From Gammaproteobacteria bacterium (GTDB lineage: Bacteria; Pseudomonadota; Gammaproteobacteria; UBA9214), in contig JAHKKL010000024.1 of NCBI GenBank assembly GCA_020027635.1, positions 1-11,478 on the forward strand: a DNA stretch of 11,478 bases, in the 5' to 3' direction. The position numbers and the translations under genes were made by a program. Under the pieces are notes generated by a model, which saw only the letters and a list, made by a program, of their open reading frames with translations, was not told the DNA's origin and did no database searches. Positions 1 to 6,644 of the stretch are shown here, in pieces (the stretch's first letter is position 1; each line of letters starts with the position of its first letter).

Positions 1-90
1 GCGGTGGCTGCCGCGCCGCCGACTGCCAGGACTGGGCGGTCATGAGGACTGAATATATTTCAGAGCCCCGCGAAATACCGAGGTTTCTAC
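1..90. other. Left edge, coding content undecided
   Basis: Two short readings are possible and neither can be confirmed. On the minus strand an ATG at 43-41 opens a frame that runs off the left edge and begins MTAQSWQSAARQPP; this could be the start of a gene transcribed leftward. On the plus strand a frame open from base 3 reads GGCRAADCQDWAVMRTEYIS and continues to a TAG at 93-95, inside the first arm of the REP doublet; this could be the tail of a gene entering from the left. I recognise neither peptide, and no convincing ribosome binding site precedes the minus-strand ATG. Confidence 0.2.
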
Positions 91-160
91 TGTAGGAGCG
101 AGCTTGCTCGCGAACCTGTTGATAACGGATACCGTGTTCGCGAGCAAGCTGTCTCCTACA
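91..160. repeat. REP doublet (REPIN-like palindrome)
   Basis: Two 25-base arms, 91-115 and 136-160, are inverted copies of each other with 23 of 25 positions matching by eye, separated by a 20-base loop. Each arm contains the core TAGGAG followed by AGCTTGCTCGCGAAC. This core closely resembles the REP sequences scattered through Pseudomonas and related gammaproteobacterial genomes, which are thought to be moved by RAYT (TnpA_REP) transposases. It lies about 70 bases past the murA stop codon, a typical extragenic place, and could also act as an mRNA 3'-end stabilising hairpin. No RAYT gene is in the window. Confidence 0.85.
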
Positions 161-233
161 GGGTGGATCCTTTGCGAATTTTCGAGGCGCCCTTCAGGGA
201 TTCTACGCATCAAAGCAACAGCGCCGACCGGTA

Positions 234-1535
234 TCAGCCGATCTTGCGGGCCGGGTGCACTTGAGCACTCGGGGTCCTGCCCGGCACCCGCCGGATATCG
301 GCGCCGAGCCGGGCCAGCTTGGTCTCGATGCTTTCATAGCCGCGGTCGAGGTGGTAGATGCGGTCGATGAGGGTCTCGCCGTCGGCGGCCAGTGCGGCGA
401 TCACGAGACCGGCCGAGGCGCGCAGGTCGGTGGCCATGACCGGCGCGCCGCGCAGCTTTGCGATACCGCGGACGATGGCGGTGTTGCCCTGCAATTCGAT
501 GTCGGCCCCCATGCGCTGCAGTTCCTGCGCATGCATGAAGCGGTTCTCGAAGATGGTTTCCTTCACCGTGGCAAACCCCTCGGCGCCGGCATTGAGTGCC
601 ACGAACTGCGCCTGCATGTCGGTCGGGAAAGCGGGATAGGGCGCCGTCACCACGCTGACCGCGCGGGCCCGCCGGCCTTGCATGTCGATCTCGATCCAGT
701 CGGCGCCGCTGCGGATCGTGGCGCCGGCTTCGCGCAGCTTGTCCACGACGACGTCCAGCAGCGCCGGCGCGGTATCCAGCAGCCGCACCCTGCCGCCGGT
801 TGCCGCGGCGGCCACCAGGAAGGTGCCGGTCTCGATCCGGTCGGGGATGATGCGGTGCTGCGCGCCGTGCAATTCGTGGACGCCTTCGATGACGATGGTG
901 GCCTGGCCGGCGTTGCGGATGCGCGCGCCCATGGCGTTGAGGCAGTTGGCCAGGTCGACGATCTCCGGTTCGCGGGCGGCATTCTCCAGTACCGTGGTGC
1001 CGCTGGCGAGCGTCGCGGCCATCATCAGGTTCTCGGTCCCGGTAACCGAGACGAGGTCGAAGACGATCCGGGCGCCGCGCAGGCCCGTGGTGTGCGCCTT
1101 GATATAGCCGTCCTCGATGGTGATGGCGGCGCCCATCGCCTTCAGTCCCTGGATGTGCAGGTTGACCGGGCGCGAACCGATGGCGCAGCCGCCGGGCAGG
1201 GAGACCTCGGCCGCCCCGAAGCGCGCCAGCAGCGGTCCGAGCACCAGGATGGAGGCGCGCATGGTCTTCACCAGCTGGTAGGGCGCGCGCACCGAGTGGC
1301 TATGGCGGGTGCCGGTGACCAGCTCGCCGCGGCCTGCAACCTCGACCTGGGTGCCGAGCGTCTGCAGCAGCTCCACCATGGTGGTGATATCGCGCAGCCG
1401 CGGGATGTTGCCGATGCGCACGGCGCCCGCCGTGAGCAGGGTCGCGGCCAGCACCGGCAGGGCGGCGTTCTTGGCGCCCGAGATGCGGACCTCGCCGTTC
1501 AGGGGTCCGTTGCCGCGGATGGAGAGTTTGTCCAT
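234..1535 (-). CDS. murA: UDP-N-acetylglucosamine 1-carboxyvinyltransferase (MurA)
   Basis: Cytoplasmic enzyme that transfers enolpyruvate from phosphoenolpyruvate to UDP-GlcNAc, the first committed step of peptidoglycan synthesis and the target of fosfomycin. The 433-aa product aligns with E. coli MurA along its whole length. Visible hallmarks are SGAKNAAL with Lys22/Asn23, the flexible loop LPGGCAIGSRPV with the PEP-binding Cys117 (fosfomycin-sensitive type), FPTDMQAQ with catalytic Asp306, ATDLRAS with Asp370/Arg372, and DRGY with Arg398. It is about 14 residues longer than the usual 419 because of a basic, proline-containing C-terminal tail that looks dispensable. The ATG lies 1 nt after the stop of the upstream synthase gene and has no clear Shine-Dalgarno sequence, suggesting translational coupling. 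Its neighbours are unusual: MurA genes in gammaproteobacteria commonly sit by bolA/ibaG-type genes and hisG, not by a sphingolipid-type synthase. Whether the genome has a second MurA cannot be told from here. Confidence 0.96.
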   Translation of the reverse strand: MDKLSIRGNGPLNGEVRISGAKNAALPVLAATLLTAGAVRIGNIPRLRDITTMVELLQTLGTQVEVAGRGELVTGTRHSHSVRAPYQLVKTMRASILVLGPLLARFGAAEVSLPGGCAIGSRPVNLHIQGLKAMGAAITIEDGYIKAHTTGLRGARIVFDLVSVTGTENLMMAATLASGTTVLENAAREPEIVDLANCLNAMGARIRNAGQATIVIEGVHELHGAQHRIIPDRIETGTFLVAAAATGGRVRLLDTAPALLDVVVDKLREAGATIRSGADWIEIDMQGRRARAVSVVTAPYPAFPTDMQAQFVALNAGAEGFATVKETIFENRFMHAQELQRMGADIELQGNTAIVRGIAKLRGAPVMATDLRASAGLVIAALAADGETLIDRIYHLDRGYESIETKLARLGADIRRVPGRTPSAQVHPARKIG

Positions 1536-1536
1536 G

Positions 1537-2727
1537 TCAGCCGGGCGTGGCGGAACCGCGCAAAGCGGCGAAGGCGGCGAGGATGCGTTCGATCTGCCCG
1601 CTTGTATGGGCCGCGCTCACACTGCAGCGCAGCAGGCTGTAGTCCCCGGGCGAGGCGGGCGGCATGACCAGGTTGACGTAGACGCCCGATTCCAGCAGCC
1701 GGTTCCACCACTGGATGGACTGGCCGCGGTCCTCGACGGTGACGGCGACCACCGGGCTCACCTGCGGACTGATGCGAAAGCCCAGTGCCTCGAGCCCGTC
1801 ATACAGGTGGCGGGCGTTCCGCCACAGCTGCTCGCGCAGCTGCGGGCGCTCCTGCAGGAGACGCAGCGCCGTGCGGGTCGAGGCGATGACCGAGGGCGAA
1901 GGCGAGGCCGTGAAGATGTAGGAGCGGGTGGCGAAGCGCACGGCGTCGAGCTCCGGATGGTTGCTGACGCAGAATCCGCCGATCGCGCCCAGGCTCTTGC
2001 TGAAGGTGCCGGCGATGAAGTCGACGTCGTCCTCCACGCCGGCGTGCTCCGCCAGACCGCGCCCGTGCTCGCCCAGCATGCCCATGGAATGCGCCTCGTC
2101 CACCAGCAGCATGCCGCCGTAGCGGCGCTTGAGCTCCGCGATCTCCCGCAGCGGCGAACGGTCGCCCAGCATGCTGTAGATGCCCTCGACGATGATCAGC
2201 GTGTTCGACAGCCGCTCGCCGAGGCGGCGCAGGCGCTTCTCCAGGTCGGCCACGTCGTTGTGGCGGAAGCGCACGATGTCGGCGCCGCTCAGGCGTACGC
2301 CGTCATAGATGCTGGCGTGGCTGTCGGCGTCGAGCACGATCGTGTCGCCCGGGCCGGCCAGCGTGGCGCACATGCCGCTGGTGGCGGCGTAGCCGGTGGT
2401 GAAGACGATGGCGTGGCGGCGATTGAAGAAGGCCGCCAGTTCCTGCTCCAGCAGGACGTGTTCGGCGAAGGTCCCGTTCGCCATGCGCGAACCCGTGGTG
2501 CCGGTGCCCTGTTCCTCGATGGCGGTCTTCGCGGCCGCGATGCATTCCGGGTCGAAGGTCAGACCCAGATAGTTGTTGGTTCCGGCCAGGATGACCCGGT
2601 GCCCGTTGACGATGCCTTCCGTGGCCGAGAGGATCTTCTCGGTGACGGCGCCGAACGGCATAATGCCGAGGCTCTGCAGCTCGGCGCGCACATCGATGAT
2701 TGGCTGGAACTTGTCGAACAGACTCAT
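1537..2727 (-). CDS. Serine palmitoyltransferase-like alpha-oxoamine synthase (PLP-dependent)
   Basis: A 396-aa fold-type I PLP enzyme of the alpha-oxoamine synthase family (SPT, BioF/AONS, KBL, HemA). These enzymes condense an amino acid with an acyl thioester and lose CO2. SPT joins serine and palmitoyl thioester into 3-ketodihydrosphingosine, the first step of sphingolipid synthesis. Full-length resemblance is closest to Sphingomonas-type soluble SPT as I recall it, including GT.GSRM.NGTF, the segment LDADSHASIYDG, VDEAHSMG, GTFSKS.G..GGF and LLRCSVSAAHT. Inferred active-site residues are His137 (stacks on PLP), Asp210 and His213 in DEAHS, Lys244 (Schiff base) and Arg367, the arginine that in SPT binds the substrate carboxylate. 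The gene starts 4 nt after an acyl carrier protein gene, implying an acyl-ACP donor. BioF is the main alternative, but no biotin genes are nearby and BioF lacks these SPT-specific stretches. No membrane segment is seen, so it is probably cytosolic. Confidence 0.85.
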   Translation of the reverse strand: MSLFDKFQPIIDVRAELQSLGIMPFGAVTEKILSATEGIVNGHRVILAGTNNYLGLTFDPECIAAAKTAIEEQGTGTTGSRMANGTFAEHVLLEQELAAFFNRRHAIVFTTGYAATSGMCATLAGPGDTIVLDADSHASIYDGVRLSGADIVRFRHNDVADLEKRLRRLGERLSNTLIIVEGIYSMLGDRSPLREIAELKRRYGGMLLVDEAHSMGMLGEHGRGLAEHAGVEDDVDFIAGTFSKSLGAIGGFCVSNHPELDAVRFATRSYIFTASPSPSVIASTRTALRLLQERPQLREQLWRNARHLYDGLEALGFRISPQVSPVVAVTVEDRGQSIQWWNRLLESGVYVNLVMPPASPGDYSLLRCSVSAAHTSGQIERILAAFAALRGSATPG

Positions 2728-2731
2728 GGGA

Positions 2732-2974
2732 TCAGGGCAGCAGCCTCTCCAACTGCCGGGCGAGATCGCGTATGGTGCGGATATCCGGAAGGATGTTCAG
2801 GGGCACGGAGATATCGAAATCGTCCTCGATCTGCTCGATCATCATCATCACCTGCAGCGAGGTCAGGCCGAGTTCGCTCACCAGCTCGCTGTCCGCGGTG
2901 AGCGCCTGGCCCGGTTTCACGAAGGGCTGCAGGATTCCGCAGATGCGGGTGATGAATTCATTGTAATCGGGCAT
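2732..2974 (-). CDS. Acyl carrier protein (dedicated, SPT-linked)
   Basis: An 80-aa acidic, helical small protein of the acyl carrier protein family. The phosphopantetheine attachment site is Ser39 in the motif ELGLTSLQ, where most housekeeping ACPs have DSL; helix II follows as VMMMIEQIEDDFDI. Helices I and III/IV fit residues about 4-18 and 65-78. It would be loaded by a phosphopantetheinyl transferase and carry an acyl chain in the cytosol. The gene ends 4 nt before the SPT-like gene and is first in the operon, so its likely job is to present the acyl group to that synthase, as known for alphaproteobacterial SPT/ACP pairs such as Caulobacter. It is probably not the fatty-acid synthase AcpP, since no fab genes flank it and the motif is non-standard. 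The ATG at 2974 is the first start in frame; no strong Shine-Dalgarno is seen. Confidence 0.9.
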   Translation of the reverse strand: MPDYNEFITRICGILQPFVKPGQALTADSELVSELGLTSLQVMMMIEQIEDDFDISVPLNILPDIRTIRDLARQLERLLP

Positions 2975-3122
2975 GGAGCGGTCCGAATCCGGTATATTTG
3001 ACGGCCAGTGAGGGCGATTCGTGCATCGCTGGCCGGGCCGCCAGCTTTTGCAAGGCGCCGATTGTACTTGGACTCACGCGGCTCTGCCATGCCTGCCGCC
3101 GGGGGGAGTGTCTATCAACCGA
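2975..3122. promoter_or_regulatory. Divergent intergenic region, candidate shared promoters
   Basis: This stretch separates the leftward acp-SPT-murA operon from the rightward ELM1 pair, so both promoters should lie here. An AT-rich spot at 2992-2999 (GTATATTT) reads as a possible -10 on either strand, but I find no matching -35 at normal spacing on either side. The exact promoters are unresolved. A purine-rich GGGGGGAG at 3101-3108 is a candidate ribosome binding site for the first ELM1 gene. Confidence 0.3.
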
Positions 3123-4271
3123 ATGCCAGCCAATGCCGAATTTTCCCCCGCGTCGAGACTGAGCGGCGGGAATTCGCCGCCGCGGGTCTGGGTGGTGACC
3201 GGCTACCGGGCGGGGGAACGCGCCCAGATACTGGCGCTCGCCGAGGCGCTGGGCTGGCCCTTCGAGGTCAAGGAACTCGATTACCGGCCCTCGGCCGCCC
3301 GCATCAGCTTGTTCCGGGCCAGCAACCTGCGCGGCTTCCGGCTGGACCGTTCCAGTCAGCTTACCCCGCCCTGGCCCGACCTGGTGATCACGGCCGGCAT
3401 GCGCAACGAGCCGGCCTGCCGCTGGATCCGCGCGCAGTCCGCCGGGCGCACGCGCATCGTCCACATCGGGCGCCCCTGGGCGCGGCTGGAACAGTTCGAC
3501 CTGGTGATCACGACGCCGCAATACCGTCTGCCCGAGCAGACCAACGTGCTGCACAACACCCTCACCCTGCACCGCGTGACCGCCGCGCGGCTGCAGGCCG
3601 AGGCGCGCCGCTGGGAGTCGCGGCTCGCGGCGCTGCCGCGGCCCCGCATCGCGGTGATCGCCGGAGGCGACAGCGGGCCCACGACGTTCGGGCGCAAGGC
3701 GGCCGGGCGGCTGGCGCGGCAGGCCAGCGCACTGGCCCGGGCGCGGGGCGGATCGCTGCTCGTAACCACCAGCGCCCGCACGGCGGCGGCGGCGGTCGAG
3801 GCCCTGTCCGCGGGTATCGAGGCGCCGGTGCACTTTTACCGCTGGCGCCGCGGCGATGACGACAACCCCTACTACGGCTATCTGGCGCTGGCCGACGCCA
3901 TTATTGTCACGGCGGACAGCATTTCCATGTTGACGGAGGCCTGCGCGACCGGCAAACCGGTCTACATGTTCGACGCCGACCGTCCGCCGATGCTCCCCGG
4001 CATGGCAGGGGACGGGGAACGCGATTTCCGGCTGTCCGGGATCCTGTATGGCTGGCTGATGCGCTGGGGTCCGAACCGCCTGAGCCGCGACCTTGCCCTG
4101 GTGCACCGGTGCCTGCTCGAGGGCGGGCATGCCGTCTGGCTGGGCGAGGACTTTCCCGACCGGGAGCCGCCGACCCTGCGGGATCTCGAGCGCGCGCTCG
4201 CGCGGGTGCGGGCGCTGTTTGCCGGGCAGGCTGAGCTTGCGGATTTTGAATTCAACGCGAAGACGCAATGA
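3123..4271 (+). CDS. ELM1-family putative glycosyltransferase, copy 1
   Basis: A 382-aa product of the Mito_fiss_Elm1 family (named after plant ELM1; bacterial members are annotated as putative GT-B glycosyltransferases). Conserved stretches are RVWVVTGYRAGERAQ (about 21-35), PPWPDLVITAGMRNEP (82-97), HIGRPWA (114-120), FDLVITTPQY (125-134), GGDSGPTTF (181-189), LLVTTSART (212-220), DNPYYGYLALAD (247-258) and the acceptor or nucleotide-sugar-like ADSISMLTEACATGKPV (264-280). No membrane segment or signal peptide is visible. The frame is open from a GTG at 3021 with GAGGG at 3010-3014, and a GTG at 3108 is also possible. I chose the ATG at 3123 because the tandem paralogue starts at the same distance before the conserved RVW motif and the added N-terminal residues look non-conserved; the GGGGGGAG before it is rather far away (14 nt). 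Donor and acceptor are unknown. Adjacency to SPT suggests, but does not show, a lipid acceptor. Confidence 0.8.
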   Translation: MPANAEFSPASRLSGGNSPPRVWVVTGYRAGERAQILALAEALGWPFEVKELDYRPSAARISLFRASNLRGFRLDRSSQLTPPWPDLVITAGMRNEPACRWIRAQSAGRTRIVHIGRPWARLEQFDLVITTPQYRLPEQTNVLHNTLTLHRVTAARLQAEARRWESRLAALPRPRIAVIAGGDSGPTTFGRKAAGRLARQASALARARGGSLLVTTSARTAAAAVEALSAGIEAPVHFYRWRRGDDDNPYYGYLALADAIIVTADSISMLTEACATGKPVYMFDADRPPMLPGMAGDGERDFRLSGILYGWLMRWGPNRLSRDLALVHRCLLEGGHAVWLGEDFPDREPPTLRDLERALARVRALFAGQAELADFEFNAKTQ

Positions 4272-5392
4272 ACGCTTCCGCCGTCGCGGATACACCGCCA
4301 GCATCAGCCGTGCCGCCGCGGGTGTGGCTGTTGACCGGCCACAAGGCGGGCGACAACACCCAGGTGGTGGCGCTGGCCGAAGCGCTGTGCTGGCCGTTCG
4401 AACTCAAACGTTTTGCCTACCAGCCCTGGGAATTGCTGAGCAACCGGCTACTGGGCGTGACGCTTGCCGGCATCGACCGGCCGGGTTCCAGCGTGCTGGA
4501 ACCGCCGTGGCCCGACCTGGTGATTACCGCGGGACGACGCAACGAACCGGTGGCACGCTGGATACGGCGCCAAACCGGCGGGCACACCCAGCTGGTGCAC
4601 GTCGGGCGCCCCTGGGCGCCGCTCGACTGTTTTGACCTGATCGTCGCGACCCCGCAGTATTTCCTGCCGGAACGGGCGAACATCCTGCCGATCGACCTGC
4701 CGCTGCACCGGATCACGCAAGCCGGCCTGGACAAGGTCGCGGAATATTGGGGCGAGCGGTATGCCCACCTTCCACGGCCCTACTGGTCGGTGCTGCTGGG
4801 CGGAAACAGCGGGCCGTTTGTCTTTACCGACCAGAAGGCCATTCGGCTGGCCCGCTGGCTGAATGCCTGCGTTCGCAACGAGGGCGGGTCGGTGCTGGTC
4901 ACCAACAGCGCGCGCACCCCGGAGCAGGCCTATGCGGCCCTCCTCTCAGCCCTCGATGCGCCGCTTTCCGCGTTCCGCTGGGGTGATCCGGCCGAGGAGA
5001 ATCCCTACCAGGCCTACCTCGCCCTGGCCGACCGGCTGGTGGTCACCGGCGAGAGCATGTCGATGCTGGCCGAGGCGAGCGCCACCGGCCAACCGCTGTA
5101 TATCTTCGACTTGTCGGATTGTCCGGCTGGCGGCGCCGGCGTCTCGGGAGACTGTCGCCCGTGGTGGCTTCACCGGCATAACTTGCGTTACAAGCCGCTG
5201 AGCCACCACCTCGCCATGGCGCTGGCACCCCGGCGCATGCGCCGTGACGTCTCCCGCATCCAGGAGCGCCTGGTCGCGAGCGGCCGCGCGGTCTGGGTCG
5301 GACAGGAGTGGAAGGACGGTGGCACCCGCCGGCAGGAATCGGATGTCGAACGCGCCGCCGCGCGCGTGCGCGCCCTGTTCGGCGATCTGTGA
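4268..5392 (+). CDS. ELM1-family putative glycosyltransferase, copy 2
   Basis: A 374-aa paralogue of the preceding gene, with the same motif order: RVWLLTGHKAGDNTQ (18-32), PPWPDLVITAGRRNEP (79-94), HVGRPWA (111-117), FDLIVATPQY (122-131), GGNSGPF (178-184), VLVTNSART (209-217), ENPYQAYLALAD (244-255) and GESMSMLAEASATGQP (261-276). Its ATG overlaps the TGA of copy 1 in an ATGA junction (4268-4271), so translation is almost certainly coupled and the two are probably made in similar amounts. The copies look well diverged, roughly half identical by eye, which argues for different substrates or a two-subunit arrangement rather than a recent duplication. It probably acts in the cytosol or at the inner membrane face. 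A GC-rich self-complementary CCCGCGCGGG at 5396-5405 just past the stop lacks a T run and is not a clear terminator. Confidence 0.82.
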   Translation: MNASAVADTPPASAVPPRVWLLTGHKAGDNTQVVALAEALCWPFELKRFAYQPWELLSNRLLGVTLAGIDRPGSSVLEPPWPDLVITAGRRNEPVARWIRRQTGGHTQLVHVGRPWAPLDCFDLIVATPQYFLPERANILPIDLPLHRITQAGLDKVAEYWGERYAHLPRPYWSVLLGGNSGPFVFTDQKAIRLARWLNACVRNEGGSVLVTNSARTPEQAYAALLSALDAPLSAFRWGDPAEENPYQAYLALADRLVVTGESMSMLAEASATGQPLYIFDLSDCPAGGAGVSGDCRPWWLHRHNLRYKPLSHHLAMALAPRRMRRDVSRIQERLVASGRAVWVGQEWKDGGTRRQESDVERAAARVRALFGDL

Positions 5393-5408
5393 GTTCCCGC
5401 GCGGGTCT

Positions 5409-5484
5409 GTAGGTTGGCGCTGAGCAAAGCGAAGCCCAACGGACAGCGGTGCGATGTTGGGCTTCGTGCCTCAGCCCAACCTAC
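5409..5484. repeat. REP-like double-hairpin palindromic element
   Basis: An imperfect palindrome whose ends are GTAGGTTGG (5409-5417) and its complement CCAACCTAC (5476-5484). Each half also folds on itself: GTTGGGCT at 5456-5463 pairs perfectly with AGCCCAAC at 5473-5480, and the left half has the same pairing with small mismatches (5413-5421 with 5433-5440). This two-hairpin, inverted design is that of REP doublets or small MITE-like elements. Similar GTAGGTTGGGCTGAG sequences recur in gammaproteobacterial intergenic regions from general memory. It fills the gap between convergent genes and may serve as a bidirectional 3'-end structure. Confidence 0.75.
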
Positions 5485-5493
5485 GAGGGGATC

Positions 5494-6441
5494 CTACGCC
5501 GCCTTCCCGACGGCCTGCGACAGGGGATGCAGCGGCGCCGGCGGCAGATCGGGGGTGCGCGCGAGCACCTCGAAGGCGTCGTGGCGCACGTGGTTCAGAC
5601 GCATCTGCTCGCGCAGGAAGTCTTCGCTGACGAGGCCCTTGGCCACGCATTCCTTGAGCAGTCCGAAGAAGAAACGCTCCTGGTTCGGGTCCGGGTGCTC
5701 CTTGTACTGGCCCAGAAACGCGTATTCGCCGAACAGCTGGCGGCGGGCGCGCATCAGCCAGCCGAGCGGCGGGAAGCGCCGGAAGTGTTCGGCCGGGCGC
5801 CAGTCGACCGGCAGCCCGGTTTTCCACGGCTGGGTCTTGCGCCGGGTGGTGTGCAGCATCCGGGTCGCCGGGGTGAACTTGTCGAGATCGTTCCACTCGT
5901 TCTCGAACAGGCCGATGCTGTCGCGGTCCTCAAGCCGCAGGCAGACCCAGGCCATGTAGTCGCGCCGGAACTCGAACATTTCCTCGAAGGCTTCCTGCAC
6001 CTTCCAGTGGGCGAGCTTGGCGCAGTCGAGCAGCATGACGCTGGTCGCCAGGCAGTGGTCCACGATCCCCTTCTTCTTGGAGCGCGGACGGCACAGGATG
6101 GCCTTGCCCTGCATGTCCCGGGACAGCAGGTCCCACACGTCGCTGGCGGCGAAGATGTCCGGGTCGATCACCACCGCGCGCCCCTGGTAGTCCATCAGTT
6201 CGGGCGGCATGAAGCGCGTCGGAGTGAACGACTGCAGGTCGTCGTTCAGCCAGGTGCGCTTTACGCCGTCGCGCAGGTAGAGCTTGCCCTCGTGGCTCTT
6301 GAACCAGTAGTAATCCTTCGTGTTGACGATGTGGACATCGAATTTGTCGTTGTGGCTTGAATAGCGCCGCAGGGCGTATTCGGCGACGATGGCGCCGGTG
6401 ATCTGCTTGTGGTTGGTCTGGATAAAGACGGCGTGGTCCAT
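5494..6441 (-). CDS. GT8-like putative glycosyltransferase, copy 1
   Basis: A 315-aa product that looks like a GT-A fold glycosyltransferase. The N-terminus VFIQTNHKQITGAIVAEYAL (5-24) resembles the first beta-alpha unit. AVVIDPDIFA (89-98) supplies a DxD-type metal and nucleotide-sugar motif (Asp93-Pro-Asp95), SVMLLDCAKL (134-143) follows as in GT8 enzymes, and MLHTTRRKTQPWKTGLP (195-211) resembles the GT8 H-x-x-x-x-KPW segment. The C-terminal third (about 215-300) has no motif I can assign but is conserved with copy 2. There is no signal peptide or membrane helix. TCCTC at 6448-6452 (GAGGA on the coding strand) is a good Shine-Dalgarno 6 nt before the ATG. It is last in the leftward gene set. 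Donor and acceptor are unknown, and assignment to family GT8 is by motif only. Confidence 0.72.
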   Translation of the reverse strand: MDHAVFIQTNHKQITGAIVAEYALRRYSSHNDKFDVHIVNTKDYYWFKSHEGKLYLRDGVKRTWLNDDLQSFTPTRFMPPELMDYQGRAVVIDPDIFAASDVWDLLSRDMQGKAILCRPRSKKKGIVDHCLATSVMLLDCAKLAHWKVQEAFEEMFEFRRDYMAWVCLRLEDRDSIGLFENEWNDLDKFTPATRMLHTTRRKTQPWKTGLPVDWRPAEHFRRFPPLGWLMRARRQLFGEYAFLGQYKEHPDPNQERFFFGLLKECVAKGLVSEDFLREQMRLNHVRHDAFEVLARTPDLPPAPLHPLSQAVGKAA

Positions 6442-6644
6442 GGGGTTTCCTCGCGGGGCAATAGAATCCGGGAATGCTAGCGGGCTTCAGGCGGCGCGTA
6501 CATGATCCTGGTCAACCAGAGCCGTGTCTCGATGCCGTCGGGAATATGACGGGAGAATGGCCACGGAACCCACGGAATCCACGGAATTACCGGGAACAAG
6601 GCCCATAAATACCGCATCGTTTGACGTGAGAGTGCGGGCGGAAT
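6442..6644. other. Spacer between the two GT8-like genes
   Basis: A 203-base spacer between tandem paralogues transcribed leftward. It holds the ribosome binding site of the downstream copy at its left end and a triple 9-bp repeat at 6561-6587. I see no convincing gene, clear promoter or terminator in it. Its size, larger than the other gaps in this gene set, leaves room for a separate promoter for the last gene. Confidence 0.5.
6561..6587. repeat. Three tandem copies of a 9-bp unit
   Basis: CCACGGAAC (6561-6569) is followed without a gap by CCACGGAAT (6570-6578) and CCACGGAAT (6579-6587). The copies differ at one base. It lies in the spacer between the paralogous glycosyltransferase genes. 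Possible roles are a protein-binding array, a slippage-prone repeat or a recombination scar; nothing decides between them. Confidence 0.8.

Noticed and set aside
255..1667. Long plus-strand open frame (470 codons) opposite murA
   Set aside because: It is antisense to a clear MurA with all catalytic motifs. Its product is a His/Arg/Gly/Asp-rich shadow typical of GC-rich DNA.
1537..2727. Assignment of the PLP enzyme as BioF (8-amino-7-oxononanoate synthase)
   Set aside because: The family is the same, but the stretches around DADSHASIYDG, GTFSKS and LLRCSVSAAHT, together with the partner ACP, fit serine palmitoyltransferase better. No biotin gene is nearby.
1309..2901. 530-codon plus-strand open frame opposite the SPT-like gene and ACP
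   Set aside because: It covers the complement of two recognisable genes and crosses their boundaries. Its composition is low-complexity with no domain motif.
2958..4304. 448-codon minus-strand open frame opposite the first ELM1 gene
   Set aside because: It is antisense to a recognised family member, overlaps the acp start, and shows no conserved motif.
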